64,000 nt of DNA from Verpa conica (lineage: Eukaryota; Ascomycota; Pezizomycetes; Pezizales; Morchellaceae): contig JAUFSD010000003.1 of assembly GCA_033030425.1 (NCBI GenBank), positions 2,976,001 to 3,040,000 of the forward strand, given 5' to 3'. Each line of letters starts with the position of its first letter. The first letter of the stretch is position 1. The notes under the pieces are model-generated. The model was not told the DNA's origin. It saw nothing but the letters and a program-made list of their open reading frames with translations, and made no database searches. Below are positions 11,971-22,836 of this stretch, in pieces. The position numbers were made by a program, and so were the translations under genes.

Positions 11971-13370
11971 TTACAATCCTATTATTCTATCATAGACCTT
12001 TTCCCCTGCGTGCTGAAAAAGAACTTCGTCAACTGCCGCCTTACTTTTCAGGATCCATTCTGCGACCTCTTCTAAAGGTCCGCTGTTCCCTTGCATGCTT
12101 GAAAGATGCTGCTGCAAAGCCTTTGTGAGTGGGAGGATCTGCCGATCTGAACTAATATCGTATGAGGATGCAACAACGGGAAGTTTAGTAGATGAAAGAT
12201 TGATATCATCAATTCCATCTTTTATGCCTCCATCAGTTTCGGCCACATTCCGCAAAATTGGATGCATCTGAAGTAAAGCTATTAGAACTCAAAACAATAA
12301 GAATTATATAAGAATTATATAAGAATAAAGGCTTAGCTTACCGATCGAGTTTTCTCCCTCCTAACTTTTTCTTGGGAGAAAGCGTTATTTTTCAAATCTC
12401 TATAGTAAGCTTCATCCCTTTCCAGGAGCTTTTGCTCCCGCTCTATTTCTGCCTCTAGTTCGGCAATTTGACGAAGATCAGGTTCTAGAACTGATTCTAG
12501 TTCTCGCTTGGGGTAATTTAGTATATACCCGAGTGAGAACAAGTGAATGGATATAATTAAAAAACTAATTAGAGATAACTCACATTCTTGTCAATTAACT
12601 TCTCGTAATTCAGAGTCATATCTCTTCCCATAGGCGGCACAGGTATCTTCGGTAGAGCTGCTTGTAACCTACAAATACCCCAGTTAGTCAAACAAATCAC
12701 CGACCACCGCTAGCAGCCGAAACCAATACATTCAAGAACGCCTTATCTAAACAAAGCGGGCTTCATACTTCCTCATAGCTCCCCTCAGAACTTCTTGTGC
12801 CTCTACTTTCTTCTTCTCGTTCCTGAAAGTCATAAGAACAGGTCTTTCCGCTGCCTTCACAACATCCAGAACTTCTTCCCGAGCCTTCTCCGATAAAGGT
12901 CCCCATTTGGCTTCCACAACCTCCTGTGGGATATTTCGTACTCTTGGCTTGAGCATAGGTATTTTTGCAATCTCAGGGCCTACAGGGGACATCATTAGTT
13001 CAATTATAGCACGCAAAAATGAAAATAACTATGAGCCATACTTCCATTATCCTTCTCAATAGCTTCTTGAGCTTTCCGTTTATTTCCAGTTTTTATTTTT
13101 TCGCCAGGAGCTTCGGAGTCCTGTGCAGGTTTCCGAGGTACTTTCTTTATGGTTTTTGAACCCTCTTTTACTACGCCCACAGGTTGCCGTGAAGATGAAG
13201 CTGCTGACTTCGGCGGTTGTTTATTGACCTTTCCAGAATTCTGCTGCGGCTTCGAGCCCGCCTGTGATTTTTTCCGTACGGTCGCCTAGTAATAAAAATT
13301 AGTTAAACTACACACCCAATCCCCAGTCCAAAAAGCCAAACAATACGCGGAGGGGGTAGAAACTCACCAT
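11971..13370 (-). CDS. Inner kinetochore subunit CENP-Q (Fta7/Okp1 family)
   Basis: CENP-Q is part of the COMA/CENP-OPQUR module of the constitutive centromere network and helps link CENP-A chromatin to microtubule-binding complexes. The product opens with a basic tail (MATVRKKSQAGSKPQQ...) rich in Lys/Pro/Ser. The family core follows: RNIPQEVVEAKWGPLSEKAR, then VLDVVKAAERPVLMTFRNEK and AMRKYEARF. Next come LPKIPVPPMGRDMTLNYEKL and a strong coiled coil (LRQIAELEAEIEREQKLLER). The final exon starts MHPILRNVAETDGG and ends at 11971. Exon 1 contains only the ATG (13368-13370), followed by a GTGAGT intron (13286-13367). The family call rests on the recalled fungal consensus (IPRSxIESKWTPL-like), so it is strong but not certain. 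Confidence 0.82.
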
Positions 13371-13661
13371 GCTGCAGGTACGATCCGGGAGACGCGTTCA
13401 GGTGACGACAAAGAAACCTGTGTCTGAGCTTTAGAACATGCTTGGTTTAACGCATGGTATGAGAAGAGGTGATACTGAATCTGTGGCTAAATGTGGCGTT
13501 TTACTCATGAGGCTCAAAAAAATATCCCCCACCAACACTCTACAACCAACTACGAACCCAAATTACAAACCCCCCCCCCCTCTATCTCCTAAACTAGCTC
13601 CGTGGAAAAAATTCCTCTCCATAGTATAATAGCACCATTAATCAGAAAGAGGGCAAAAAAA
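13371..13661. promoter_or_regulatory. Compact divergent promoter between CENP-Q and mL61
   Basis: Only 291 bases separate the two start codons on opposite strands. The interval includes a C-run at 13569-13579, and the region just before the mL61 ATG is A-rich (GGGCAAAAAAAATGG). A shared bidirectional promoter is inferred from spacing alone; no specific factor site is recognised. Confidence 0.55.
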
Positions 13662-14363
13662 ATGGTGGCCATTGCAATCCGTATGCAAAATCTCCGAGGG
13701 GTAAGTTATCATTCCATTTTTCTTAGAGTTGGAAAGAACTTATACCCACTAACATATACCAGAGGCTTGCCACCATCCGCTGCGGAAAGGGAGCTGCGGT
13801 TATGGCTCCTGAGGTCAAGCGACTAGCTTTGACGTTTCCATTTAAAAACAGTAATGGCGCTATGGGTCCACGGTACATGCTTGCTCCCCCCCCCCTCCAC
13901 CCCCCAGGCCAATATCTGATACCAGTAGTCTCAAATAAATAAATAAATAAAACAGGAAATTCTGGCAAGACTATATGTCGTCTCTGAAATATCATAATCC
14001 AGATGTTCAGATGGACGTTATCCGGTCCCGTGACCCGATAGCACCCTCAATACTCACGATTGAATTCGGTATGTTGGTTCTACTTATTAATATTTGAAGA
14101 AATAATACTAGTGACTAAAGGAGTGATTTATATACACAGAAGGTGACCGAAAAGAGGTTCTTGACCTACAAAACAAAGACAGAGTCGATATTTGTACCAC
14201 CGTCCTAGAGCTTACTAAAGCCACGCCTGTCCCCACATCCGAAGAAGATGCCGCGATCCTCCAAGAGTATGAACAGCTAAAGAAACGAAAGGTGCAGAGA
14301 GAGAAGAATAGGAATACTAGGATTAATGCGCAGAAACAGGCAGACAGGATGAGTACTTCCTAA
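13662..14363 (+). CDS. MRP49: Mitochondrial large-subunit ribosomal protein mL61 (MRP49 type, L51/S25/CI-B8 domain)
   Basis: Structural protein of the mitochondrial 54S ribosomal subunit with a thioredoxin-like L51/S25/CI-B8 fold. Four exons are supported by phase: 13662-13700, 13763-13872, 13956-14068 and 14140-14363, for 161 residues. Joined exons read NLRGRLATIRCGKGAAVMAP, then NGAMGPRKFWQDYMSSLKYH and NPDVQMDVIRSRD, which is the hallmark GPRKFW...LKYHNP motif of the family. The C-terminus is a basic charged helix (LQEYEQLKKRKVQREKNRN). Intron 1 has a CTAAC branch site at 13749-13753. Intron 2 contains a C-rich tract and an (AAAT)n microsatellite. Its 3' end faces GET2 with a 146-base gap. 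Confidence 0.9.
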
Positions 14364-14509
14364 ATTACGTAGTTATCGTGCACTGTATTATTATCGCTCA
14401 TTTCGTCCATCCTTATATGAGTAGTTATTCATTTATCTGATTAAGGCATTATTGTACATAAGTCACTAGCAATTGCTAAGTGCGAAAGGGATATGGCATT
14501 ATAAAAAGA

Positions 14510-15637
14510 TTAGGTGTTCCACCACGCAAATATTCCAAGACAGAAAAGAATTACACCTGCATCAGCGATAATTGTAGTCCAGATCACACTGTAGCGCGCA
14601 ATAGTGGTTAGATATGTCCCAAATGGGGGAGGTAAGAATCCTCCAATTGTGCTAAGCCAGGAACCTGGGGGAGGACGTCCCTAATAGAAGGAGTAAAGTT
14701 AATGGAACCCCTGAAACAAATATCAATCGAATAATACATACCTTCTCTAAGAAAAACCGAGAGGATTGGAGAACAAGTTCCATCGTTGTGAAGTACCAAA
14801 AAAGTTGCTGTAAACCCCAATCAGCATCTTATATTCAAAGTGTGCGGGAGTGACTTTCATACCGGTTTCTCACTCATCGTCAAATTCGCTGACTCCGCCC
14901 TCTCCACTGAACTTCCCGAAAACCCCCACCCTGTGGCCTTTACCGCCCACAGGCCCAGAAGGAGCGCACATAGCGAATGTAAAATTCTCCACCAACTTCC
15001 CCAATCGTTGCCCTGTTGTTGCGGCTGCATCCCTATAGCACCCATCATACCTTCCATACCAGGAGGCATCTGCATCCCCGGTCCACCCATACCAGGCATG
15101 CCGCCGCCGCCGGCCATCATCTGTTGCAACATTGCCATCATTGGATCATCTCCGCCAGCAGCACCACCCATGATGCCTGGCATACCCGGTGGGCCTTGAT
15201 TCATACTCATCAGCATCTGTCGTAGGTCAGCATCTGAGGGTTGATCTGAACCTCCGCCTGACGCTGGTGAATTCATCATATTTGCAAAAATATCGTCAGT
15301 CTGGAGGCGATCCCGCTGGCGGGCTTTGGGTTCATAATGATGAGCGGAGATGTCAATCTCTGGAGGATCGGGAGTGGGTTCATCCCGGGTTGGTGCCGGT
15401 TCAGGCATGGGGGTTTCATCTGTGTTGAAACTGTTAATAAACAAGAATCGCCTGAGTCAAATGTAGATAGGAGGTGTATATTTGTTTGCACTTACCTTCC
15501 TGCCGAAATGTTTGTCCTTGTGTCGATGTGATACGGTTCAGTCGTGCACCAGCACTAGACTTAACCTTGGCTTGACGACGCTCTCGGCGTATCCGTGCTT
15601 GGTCGGCTGGGCTTAATGGTGATGAAGCTCCTTCCAT
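14510..15637 (-). CDS. GET2: GET complex subunit GET2 (tail-anchored protein receptor)
   Basis: ER membrane protein that, with Get1, receives Get3 loaded with tail-anchored proteins. Four exons (15637-15496, 15419-14863, 14807-14742, 14680-14510) give 311 residues. The N-terminus MEGASSPLSPADQARIRRER continues into RRQAKVKSSAGARLNRIT, the basic Get3-binding helix of Get2/CAML proteins. A long cytosolic linker with Met/Gly/Pro-rich repeats (about GMPGIMGGAAGG to GMQMPPGMEGMMGA) follows. The C-terminal third has three hydrophobic segments: ILHSLCALLLGLWAVKATGW, LFWYFTTMELVLQSSRFFLE, and VIWTTIIADAGVILFCLGIF with a short WWNT tail. The basic helix, linker and three TMs in that order are diagnostic of the family. 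Confidence 0.9.
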
Positions 15638-17196
15638 GTTTGTGTGTTTGCGTGATTTATGGGTGTTGGAGTAGGTATCGTACGTATGTAGGTGTTTGAA
15701 CTTTTTTTTGCAGTCGACGTGGCGGGAGTGAAGGAGAGCTACCAATAGCTGCCGGGTAAGGAGAAGCACGTTTTACTGAGCACTAAAAAGCACGAATCTA
15801 ACCTGTACTTCTAAAGGGGGAGAGCCTCGAGGACGAGTAATTTATGTGAAAGAAGTGTTGTTTGCTCTCTTGGCCAAAAAAAAAAAAATTAAATGGTCAC
15901 GCCGGTTTTACGAGCTTCCCCTAGCACTATGCTTAGGACACGATATTCTGAAACCTGTTGTGCAACCATCATCGTTATCTATAATCTAATCAGATTGAGG
16001 GAGTTCATGAGCCTGGCGCAAGACGGACAGCACAGGCCTTGACACAGGGTAGAGACACTGTGTCAACAATTGTCATGCATAATCGCTGTACTGTTACCTG
16101 GTCACTATGGGCGAGTGATTCTTTATGAGTGTATGTGTATGTCACGGCTTTGTTGTTCACCATCTACTTCACTGCTGAACAATCTGTCCGGGTTGCATGC
16201 AAAGTACTACATGTAGTTATGTGATTCGGCTGTCTGCTATGTAACAAGCCCTGGAAGTCTCTCCAACCAACAATCTAGATTCTTATATCCAAAACGCCAC
16301 CAACTTCCCCCCACCTGAAATCCAAGCTTAGACATCTGGCCTTTAGACTAAAAGATGCGTTAGGGATGACTACAAGTAGGTACTCATTAGATAATAATGG
16401 CAATCATTACTAGAGTATTCAGAGATCTCTAAAGTACTTTCAAGAGCACCTAGATCCCAAGTTCAGAGCCATTGCATATAACCTAGCTAAATAGTTTCTT
16501 TTCTTCTTCTTCCACTAACCGGAGGGGAATTTCGACCTCCACCCTCAGTAACAGACGAACAGTCCTTTAATACCCTCTTGCAGTGAGCTGCAGTGTTTGT
16601 TTTCACTCTGAAATAATATGAAACCTCAACACTTTCTCGCATGAAAGAAACAAGCATGAGAGGACTTTGGTCAGCTACTGGAGAAGGGGGGCCGACATTC
16701 CACTCCGCTTGGTGTTGGACAACAGCTCTAGAGTTGTGGTAAAGATAATCACGGAGGCCGCGGGTTGATGTTATCTGATAAGAAGGGAAGTGACGAAGTT
16801 TTCGCATTGTGTTGCATTGCGCGGGTAGGCTTTCAAGCACGCCAAGAGACTCAGTGCGCAACTCAACCTCTAGACCCTGAGCCCTATATAAAGCGCGCCT
16901 CGAAATTACTTTGACCACTCGATAGGCCAACCCCTTCTTTTCGCGTCAACCTACCCTGACTCGTTCATCGCTGCGCATCGCTTTAGAGAAATATCGAAGA
17001 CACAACAACATCTCTGCCTCTGTCGTCACCCATCGTCAGCCTTGTCTACATCACCTTCCACGATTCTTACTCCACGAATTCTTCACGACACACAAATATC
17101 CTCAGCGTATCTACCCACCGCGTTAAGGCGCGCTGAATATTACTATTCTACAAAATCAATTTGCAACCATACAATCTAAAACATCGAATAGATAAG
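15638..17196. other. Divergent upstream region of GET2 and PRP39
   Basis: A 1.56 kb intergenic interval. A TATA-box-like sequence, CCTATATAAAGC (about 16881-16892), lies about 310 bases ahead of the PRP39 ATG and is followed by a pyrimidine-rich stretch (16930-17130) that looks like a start region and 5' leader. Centred on 15880 is an A-run. The reverse ORF at 16487-16930 overlaps the TATA-like site and lacks an early ATG, so I do not call it a gene. Confidence 0.45.
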
Positions 17197-19956
17197 ATGT
17201 CTGACTATATGGCTTCCACAAGTGGTGCCGATGAAATGAAGCCTGAGTTTGCAGAGTATGAGAAGGCCAACCGCGCTGCTATGGAGGATCCTGATGATTT
17301 TGATGCTTGGGAAAAGCTTGTGCGCGCGGCAGAGCACCTCGAAGGAGGGCTAAATAGGAATAGTTCTCCGCAGGCGATTGCTGCGACAAGGGGTGTATTC
17401 GATCGCTTCTTGGCCAGATTCCCGCTGCTATTTGGGTACTGGAAGAAGTATGCAGATCTGGAGTTTACCATTGCTGGGACTGAGGCTGCTGAAATGGTAT
17501 GCATTCTTTTATGGAGACATGCATAGTATATGAATAGCTGTTAATTTTCAAACACTTAGGTCTACGAGAGAGGCGTTGCTAGCATTACAAACTCAGTCGA
17601 TCTTTGGACAAACTACTGCGGTTTCAAGGTCGAAACCAGCCACGACCCGGATGTTATCAGAGAGTAAGTTTGGATTATTATGTTCCTCAAAGAGCATGAT
17701 CAGGATTTGCTGTTTCCCTTTCATTTACCGTTCCCCTCGCCCCTCTTGCCTTAACCTCAGATGCCGGCCATATCTAGCTGCTGCATGCACATATTGAGGG
17801 TCTATTGGTGAGCTGTTGCAAGACTAGCCACCTTCTCTTGACTTGAGATCTCACACATACATTCCCAGACACCCGCGTTTCTTCCTTCATGTTTGCATTT
17901 ACATCTCGATGGCTAGAATGAAGAGATGGACATCAAAGAACTACTGATATTTTGCCGTATTTGCTCATCCTGTCCTTGTTCATTCGCTGGACCCCCCCCC
18001 TCAGCTCCATTAGTCTGTAGCTAATATTTAGACTATAGGCTTTTTGAACGTGGTGCAAATAGTGTCGGGCTCGACTTTCTAGCCCATCCTTTTTGGGATA
18101 AATACATTGAATTCGAAGAACGCCTTGAGTGCGAAGACAAAATTGTCGCTATCCTTGACCGTGTAATCCATATTCCTATGCATCAATATGCCCGTTACTT
18201 CGAGCGCTTTAGGCAACTTGCGCAAAGTCGTCCTTTGGAAGAACTCCTTCCCTCAGATACCTTAGCACAATTTAGACAGGATGTTATCGCGGAGCCCCCA
18301 GCAGCAGTTCAGGCTGGTCAGCAACAGATGAAAATTGAAAGAGGAGAGTTGGAGATCGAGAGGGAGATCAGGGTCAGAATCGATAATTTTCATCTGGAAA
18401 TTTTCTCAAGAACCCAGACGGAGACTACCAAGAGGTGGACATACGAGTCTGAGATCAAGCGCCCTTACTTCCACGTCAATGAGCTAGATGAGCCTCAGCT
18501 TGTCAACTGGAGAAAATATCTAGACTTTGAAGAGGTTGAGGGGGATTTCACGAGGATTCAGTTCTTATATGAGCGCTGTCTCGTGACTTGTGCATTTTAC
18601 GACGAGTTTTGGTACCGGTATGCTAGATGGATGTCGGCCCAAGAAGGGAAGGAGGAAGAGGTCCGAAATGTCTATCAAAGAGCTAGCATGACCTTTGTCC
18701 CTATCACGTAAGATCACTCATTTACTCGATTAGTATAGTCACGTGCTAACATTTAGTAGACGAACCGGAATCCGTCTCCAGTATGCTCACTTCGAGGAAG
18801 CTCAAGGAAGAGTTGATATGTCAAGGGCTATCCACGAGGCTGTTCTTGAACAACGTGAGTCTTACATACGTATTTCTCACTACATACACCACCAGTACTA
18901 ATATTAATGTAGTTCCCGGCCATATTGAAACCATCATCTCATGGGCCAACCTTGAGCGCAGACAGGGTGGTTTGGACGCTGCAATTGCCATCTACAGGGC
19001 CCAGATTGAGAGCGATAAGTGCGACATCTATGCCAAGGGCGCCCTTACCGCTGAATGGGCACGCCTCCTATGGAAAGTCAAGGGCAATGTTGAGGAAGCT
19101 CGTCAAGTGTACCAGAAGAATCACCACTGGTACCTTGACAGCCGATACTTCTGGATCAACTACCTGCAGTTCGAGATGGAACAGCCAACAAGTGATGAGA
19201 CAGAGGCCCAGAATTATGAAAGGATTCGACAGGTTGTTGATGACATTCGCAAAAAGAGCCATCTACCACCAATGACTATTCGTGATTTGACTCATTTCTA
19301 CATGGTGTATCTCCTTGAGCGTGGTGGGAAGGATTCAGCGAAAGAGTATTTGTTGCTGGATCGTGAGGTTAACGGGCAAGTACTAGTTTCTCTACCATCC
19401 CCTTAGATCTCTTTTTATTGTGTATCCCCCCCCCCTCCCCCCCCTCACATGGCAGGTTTTGTCATTACGCGACGAATCATTCAGACACGTCACAACGTCA
19501 CCGGCAAGGGCCTCATTTCGGCGACTCTCCCCTCGTCTTTGACTTTATAACCTATCTAACCCAGCAACTCCTGACCTCTCCTTTTGTCCCCTTCTTGTTT
19601 CCACCCTCTAATCCTTCCCTTAATTCACCTAATTTTCCTACAGTGCTTCATTAGTATGCTCACTTCCACCGCTCCCGTTCCCCCTTCAAACAGGAGCCAT
19701 CCCGCTAACACTTAGCTATTATGTTAGACCATTCTCTATACAATCTGTGAACAAAGCAAAACTCGCTGAAGACGGCAAAGAGTCCACAACTGATAGACGA
19801 CTAATGATGGAGAATGGCCATCCTGGTGTTGAGATCGACGAGGCTGCAATTGTGAGAGGAGAAAACCCTTACACCAAATACTTCCAGCAACAGGGAGAGC
19901 AGCCAGTTCCGGCTAACGGTCAGGTGAGTTCAAATTTCTTCGGGGATCCGTGGTAG
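17197..19956 (+). CDS. PRP39: Pre-mRNA-processing factor 39 (U1 snRNP component, HAT-repeat protein)
   Basis: Prp39 is a U1 snRNP protein needed for 5' splice site commitment. The protein starts MSDYMASTSGADEMKPEFAE; the ATG at 17197 is preceded by AAG. It is built of HAT repeats with typical aromatic spacing: FDAWEKLVRAAEHLE, RFPLLFGYWKKYADLEF, LFERGANSVGLDFLAHPFWD, YFERFRQLAQSRPLEEL, WRKYLDFEEVEGDFTRIQFL, YERCLVTCAFYDEFWYRYAR, WANLERRQGGLDAAIAIYRA. Introns include 17663 to about 18038 (unusually long), one near 18709-18759, one near 18855-18912, and 19376-19727, which appears to use a GC donor. The last exon contains NKAKLAEDGKESTTDRRLMM and runs to a stop at 19954-19956. A GTGAGT donor at about 19924 could instead lead to a short extra exon, so the extreme C-terminus is uncertain. 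Confidence 0.9.
19376..19727 (+). other. Probable GC-AG intron in PRP39
   Basis: The upstream exon ends AACGG and the intron begins GCAAGTACT. It ends CTATTATGTTAG with a CTAAC branch sequence at 19705-19709. Splicing at GC joins GG to A, keeps the frame, and produces DREVNGPFSIQSV, which resembles the family sequence at this point. The nearby GT (GTACTAG, four bases later) would shift the frame. The intron is 352 nt and has C-rich tracts. Confidence 0.7.
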
Positions 19957-20068
19957 TTTGATGTCTTATGAGGGATTTGAGTTGTGTTGACCTTTGGAAC
20001 GGGGCATAGCAACCCACCCCCATTAGGTACCAGTAAATAGTCCAACATAAACGTAATTCTTCGTACTT

Positions 20069-20092
20069 CCGAGTGAAATATATTTCACTCGG
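20069..20092. repeat. Perfect 24-bp palindrome downstream of PRP39
   Basis: The segment reads the same on both strands: the arm CCGAGTGAAATA is followed at once by its reverse complement. It lies about 110 bases past the PRP39 stop. It may form a hairpin in the 3' UTR or terminator, or be a footprint of a small inverted-repeat element. Confidence 0.7.
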
Positions 20093-20824
20093 GATTCTAT
20101 GCTATGTCCTTCTAGTCTTCTTTTTTTTCTTTCTCTTTAAAGAAAAAGAATTAACTCAGCTCAACCCCCCCTCCTTCCTCTATGTGTTGTCTTTTCTCAC
20201 TCGGCAGGTGGGAGATGACTGCGGTGTAAAAAAAACGAGATGGAATTTGTTGGGTTTGTTCATTCAATTTTGTACTCGTATTTTCTGTCTCGTTGTTTTT
20301 CCTTGGTGTAGTTATACTTTTTACCTTGCCTATGAGAAAGGGTGAGGCGGGAATTAGGTACTGGAATAATAAAAAAATGAGCTTGTTAAGGGCCGGTCTT
20401 ACGCGATACTGTCTAGTGATCTTAAGTAGTATGTAATCCACTAAATTATTACTCGAAATACTCTATAACTACTGGTAAATACTAATAAAATAACCAACAC
20501 CCCTAATCTATGAATACAACTAGCCCTACACAGCACCATAGTGTCATGTTGCTACTTCTTGGTTCTATGGAAAACCCTCCATGTACTATTTTATAGCTAT
20601 TATAGCCTATACATCGGTCTTGTACCCTCACATCTTAGTTGTCCTGCTCAAACCATCTAAACCAATGTGGAGTCTAGCTTAGGTAGTTTTTTTTTGCTAG
20701 ATACTTCTCTAGTAAAATTTATTTAGTGTCTCTAGTGTGTTTCTTCTGAGTCGCAGTGAGCTTACCTCTGCAGAATTACATACTTGAAGCAGTAAGTTTA
20801 AAATTCTCATAGGTGTCTAGTTTA

Positions 20825-20879
20825 ATAGCTACTTGTCCCCAATGATAAATTCATTCATTCATTCATAGCTACTTGTCCC
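20825..20879 (+). mobile_element. Very short retroelement 3' end with target-site duplication (copy A)
   Basis: An insert of about 25 bases, CAATGATAAATTCATTCATT and onward, ends in a (TTCA)n tail. It is flanked by a perfect 15-bp direct repeat, ATAGCTACTTGTCCC, at 20825-20839 and 20865-20879. The insert shares the ATGATAAATTCATTCATTC end with three other insertions in the window. It is read as an extreme 5'-truncated LINE/SINE copy on the + strand. Confidence 0.75.
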
Positions 20880-20991
20880 TTAAGAAACACCCAACGTACC
20901 TCCAGCTCTTTTAAATCTTTCGGCTACTTAGAAGAACTCGCACCAACTCAATCATCACCACCCTTCAGAAAAACACCATCAAAAATTAAAA

Positions 20992-21517
20992 ATGCATCCT
21001 AATTTTACCTTCTGCCTTGTACTGGTTATGACTTTCTTGGCTTTTACACCCGTGCTGTCTTTACCTGTTCCTACTGGCAAATGGGACCCCCCTTTTACCA
21101 TCAATATCTCTACGTCTAGAAGAAGCCATGGTATATATAATCATTCCTTTTTTCCCCTTAAAGAAATCTAAATTAGTAGTTTATATCCCGTAACTAGTAT
21201 AAATATAGAAAGAATCTTCTAATATATCTCGTCTAGATCCAGCTTCTTTTAGTTTCTCTTCGCTGCAGGCCTTAGGTAGCGGCCTGCCTATCGTTGTTCG
21301 TAAACGGAATTCTACCAGCAAACCGTACACTTCTTCCTCGGCTTATACTCCCTCTATGCCTCTTAGTAGTGAGCCGTTTGGTCCTCCACCTCCCAAACCT
21401 TTTGACCTGGCTGGGTTAAACGACGCTATGGATACCTCCGGTAAGAAAGAGGGCTGGTTTTCGAGGACGTGGAATCTTTTTAAAGCATGGGTTTCTTCGT
21501 TGTGTTGCTGGAGCTGA
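20992..21517 (+). CDS. Small secreted protein (candidate effector-like), novel
   Basis: Two-exon gene (20992-21130 and 21237-21517) encoding 139 residues, too small per exon to stand out as an ORF. Exon 1 begins MHPNFTFCLVLVMTFLAFTP followed by VLSLPVPTG, a clear signal peptide with a probable cleavage near VLS-LP. The mature part contains one NIS and one NST glycosylation sequon and a dibasic VVRKR site suitable for Kex2-type processing. A Ser/Pro-rich region follows, including PFGPPPPKPFDL, and it closes with KKEGWFSRTWNLFKAWVSSL then CCWS. The intron is GT...AG with phase-1 joining (G then ATCCAGC). The ATG sits after an A-rich leader (AAAATTAAAAATG). No known family is recognised. It lies alone in AT-rich, element-bearing DNA. 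Confidence 0.72.
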
Positions 21518-22782
21518 GGAAAAGGGCGGATAAATAGTTGTAGTTAAATAGGCGTTTTACTTCATTAGCTTTGTGGATTTGTATGTATGGAGCTATTCGG
21601 CTATATGAGGGATGAATGATCATTAATGTTTACTCTGATATATATACCTACCCCCAAACTATGACCTCTTCAGCCCACCAAGGATTCTTATATAAGTTCA
21701 CTTAACAAAAATTCAATATTAACAGCGGGCAGGCAGTAATCCATGACACGGCTGGATACTCACGTTGTTTCTGTCTGTCAGTAGTTAACAGCAAGGCAAA
21801 TACGTAACTTCCGTATATTCGTCCACATTGGCCCTACTGGCTACAACTACAATATACATTTTCTCCTCATTCCTTTTTGTGGCTGGTGTTCTCCACTTCT
21901 TTCATACTACACTTCACTACTAAAAATTATTGAGAATCTTCCATAAAAGGCCCTATGAGATATTTAAAACCTCTTAAGTATAATTCAGTTCCACTACCTC
22001 TACGGCCAACTAAGAGGCTATCAGTAACGAGTCTTACTCTAAGATGACCTAGAAAAAGAGACCACCCACACCAGCATCTATCAAACATATGTAGAGTGCG
22101 GTATTGACTTTATGAGTCTCAAAATAAATAAAAGGGCATAAACGTCATGAAAAATCACTCGTAATATATGTATTGAATGCCATATCTGTTGGCATGTAAT
22201 TGGGCTACGCTAGATGGGGATAAACAAAAAGACGTGCTAATAAAGTGTGCTCTATTTTTCTGGTTCATTAAGAGCTAATTATCTCTCGAAGGGTAACTTG
22301 AACGTAACAGGACGGTTATGCCCCTAGTCTCGTACTCGCCCACAAATAAAATCTGACGATCGATGATGTACCAGTACATAGATAATGGGGCGAAACTAAT
22401 ACCTAGAGCCTTGTTAAGGCGATATTTGAACAAATACTACCCTTTCTACTGAGTAGCCTAGAAATAACCTTTGGTAGTTCTTTAATTTGTTTGATAATTT
22501 CCTCTCAAAAAATCCTTTTCTAGTATATAGCTACATAAGCGATCGTCAGACTATATTTTTGGGCGAGTACCCAGCCCCATGGCAGCTTGCCTGCCATATA
22601 CTCTTTGTCAACCAGCAATAAGAATGTTGGACTATTGGTAGCAGCCAATTAATCCCACCAAATCACCTAGAAGGATCCTAGATTTAGTGCTAACTCGTCA
22701 GAAAGACGCAAGAACTCTCACCGCGCAACTATATGCATGCTTGAAAGGCTTGCCCTATGAGATAGCGCTTTCCCTTTGCTAT
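21518..22782. other. AT-rich gene-free stretch
   Basis: No coding ORF, RNA gene or clear repeat is recognised. Composition and lack of long frames suggest degraded intergenic DNA. Confidence 0.45.
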
Positions 22783-22836
22783 AACGCTGATAAGACCATG
22801 TACTTATGATTAATTCATTCATTCAACGCTGATAAG
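22783..22836 (+). mobile_element. Very short retroelement 3' end with target-site duplication (copy B)
   Basis: A 30-base insert (22795-22824) begins ACCATGTACTTATGATTAAT and ends in TTCATTCATTC. It is flanked by the 12-bp direct repeat AACGCTGATAAG at 22783-22794 and 22825-22836. The CATGTACTTATGAT segment matches the matching part of copies C and D. Confidence 0.75.

Noticed and set aside
16487..16930. 147-codon reverse ORF upstream of PRP39
   Set aside because: Lacks an early ATG, has no motif, and overlaps a TATA-like sequence and the probable PRP39 start region.
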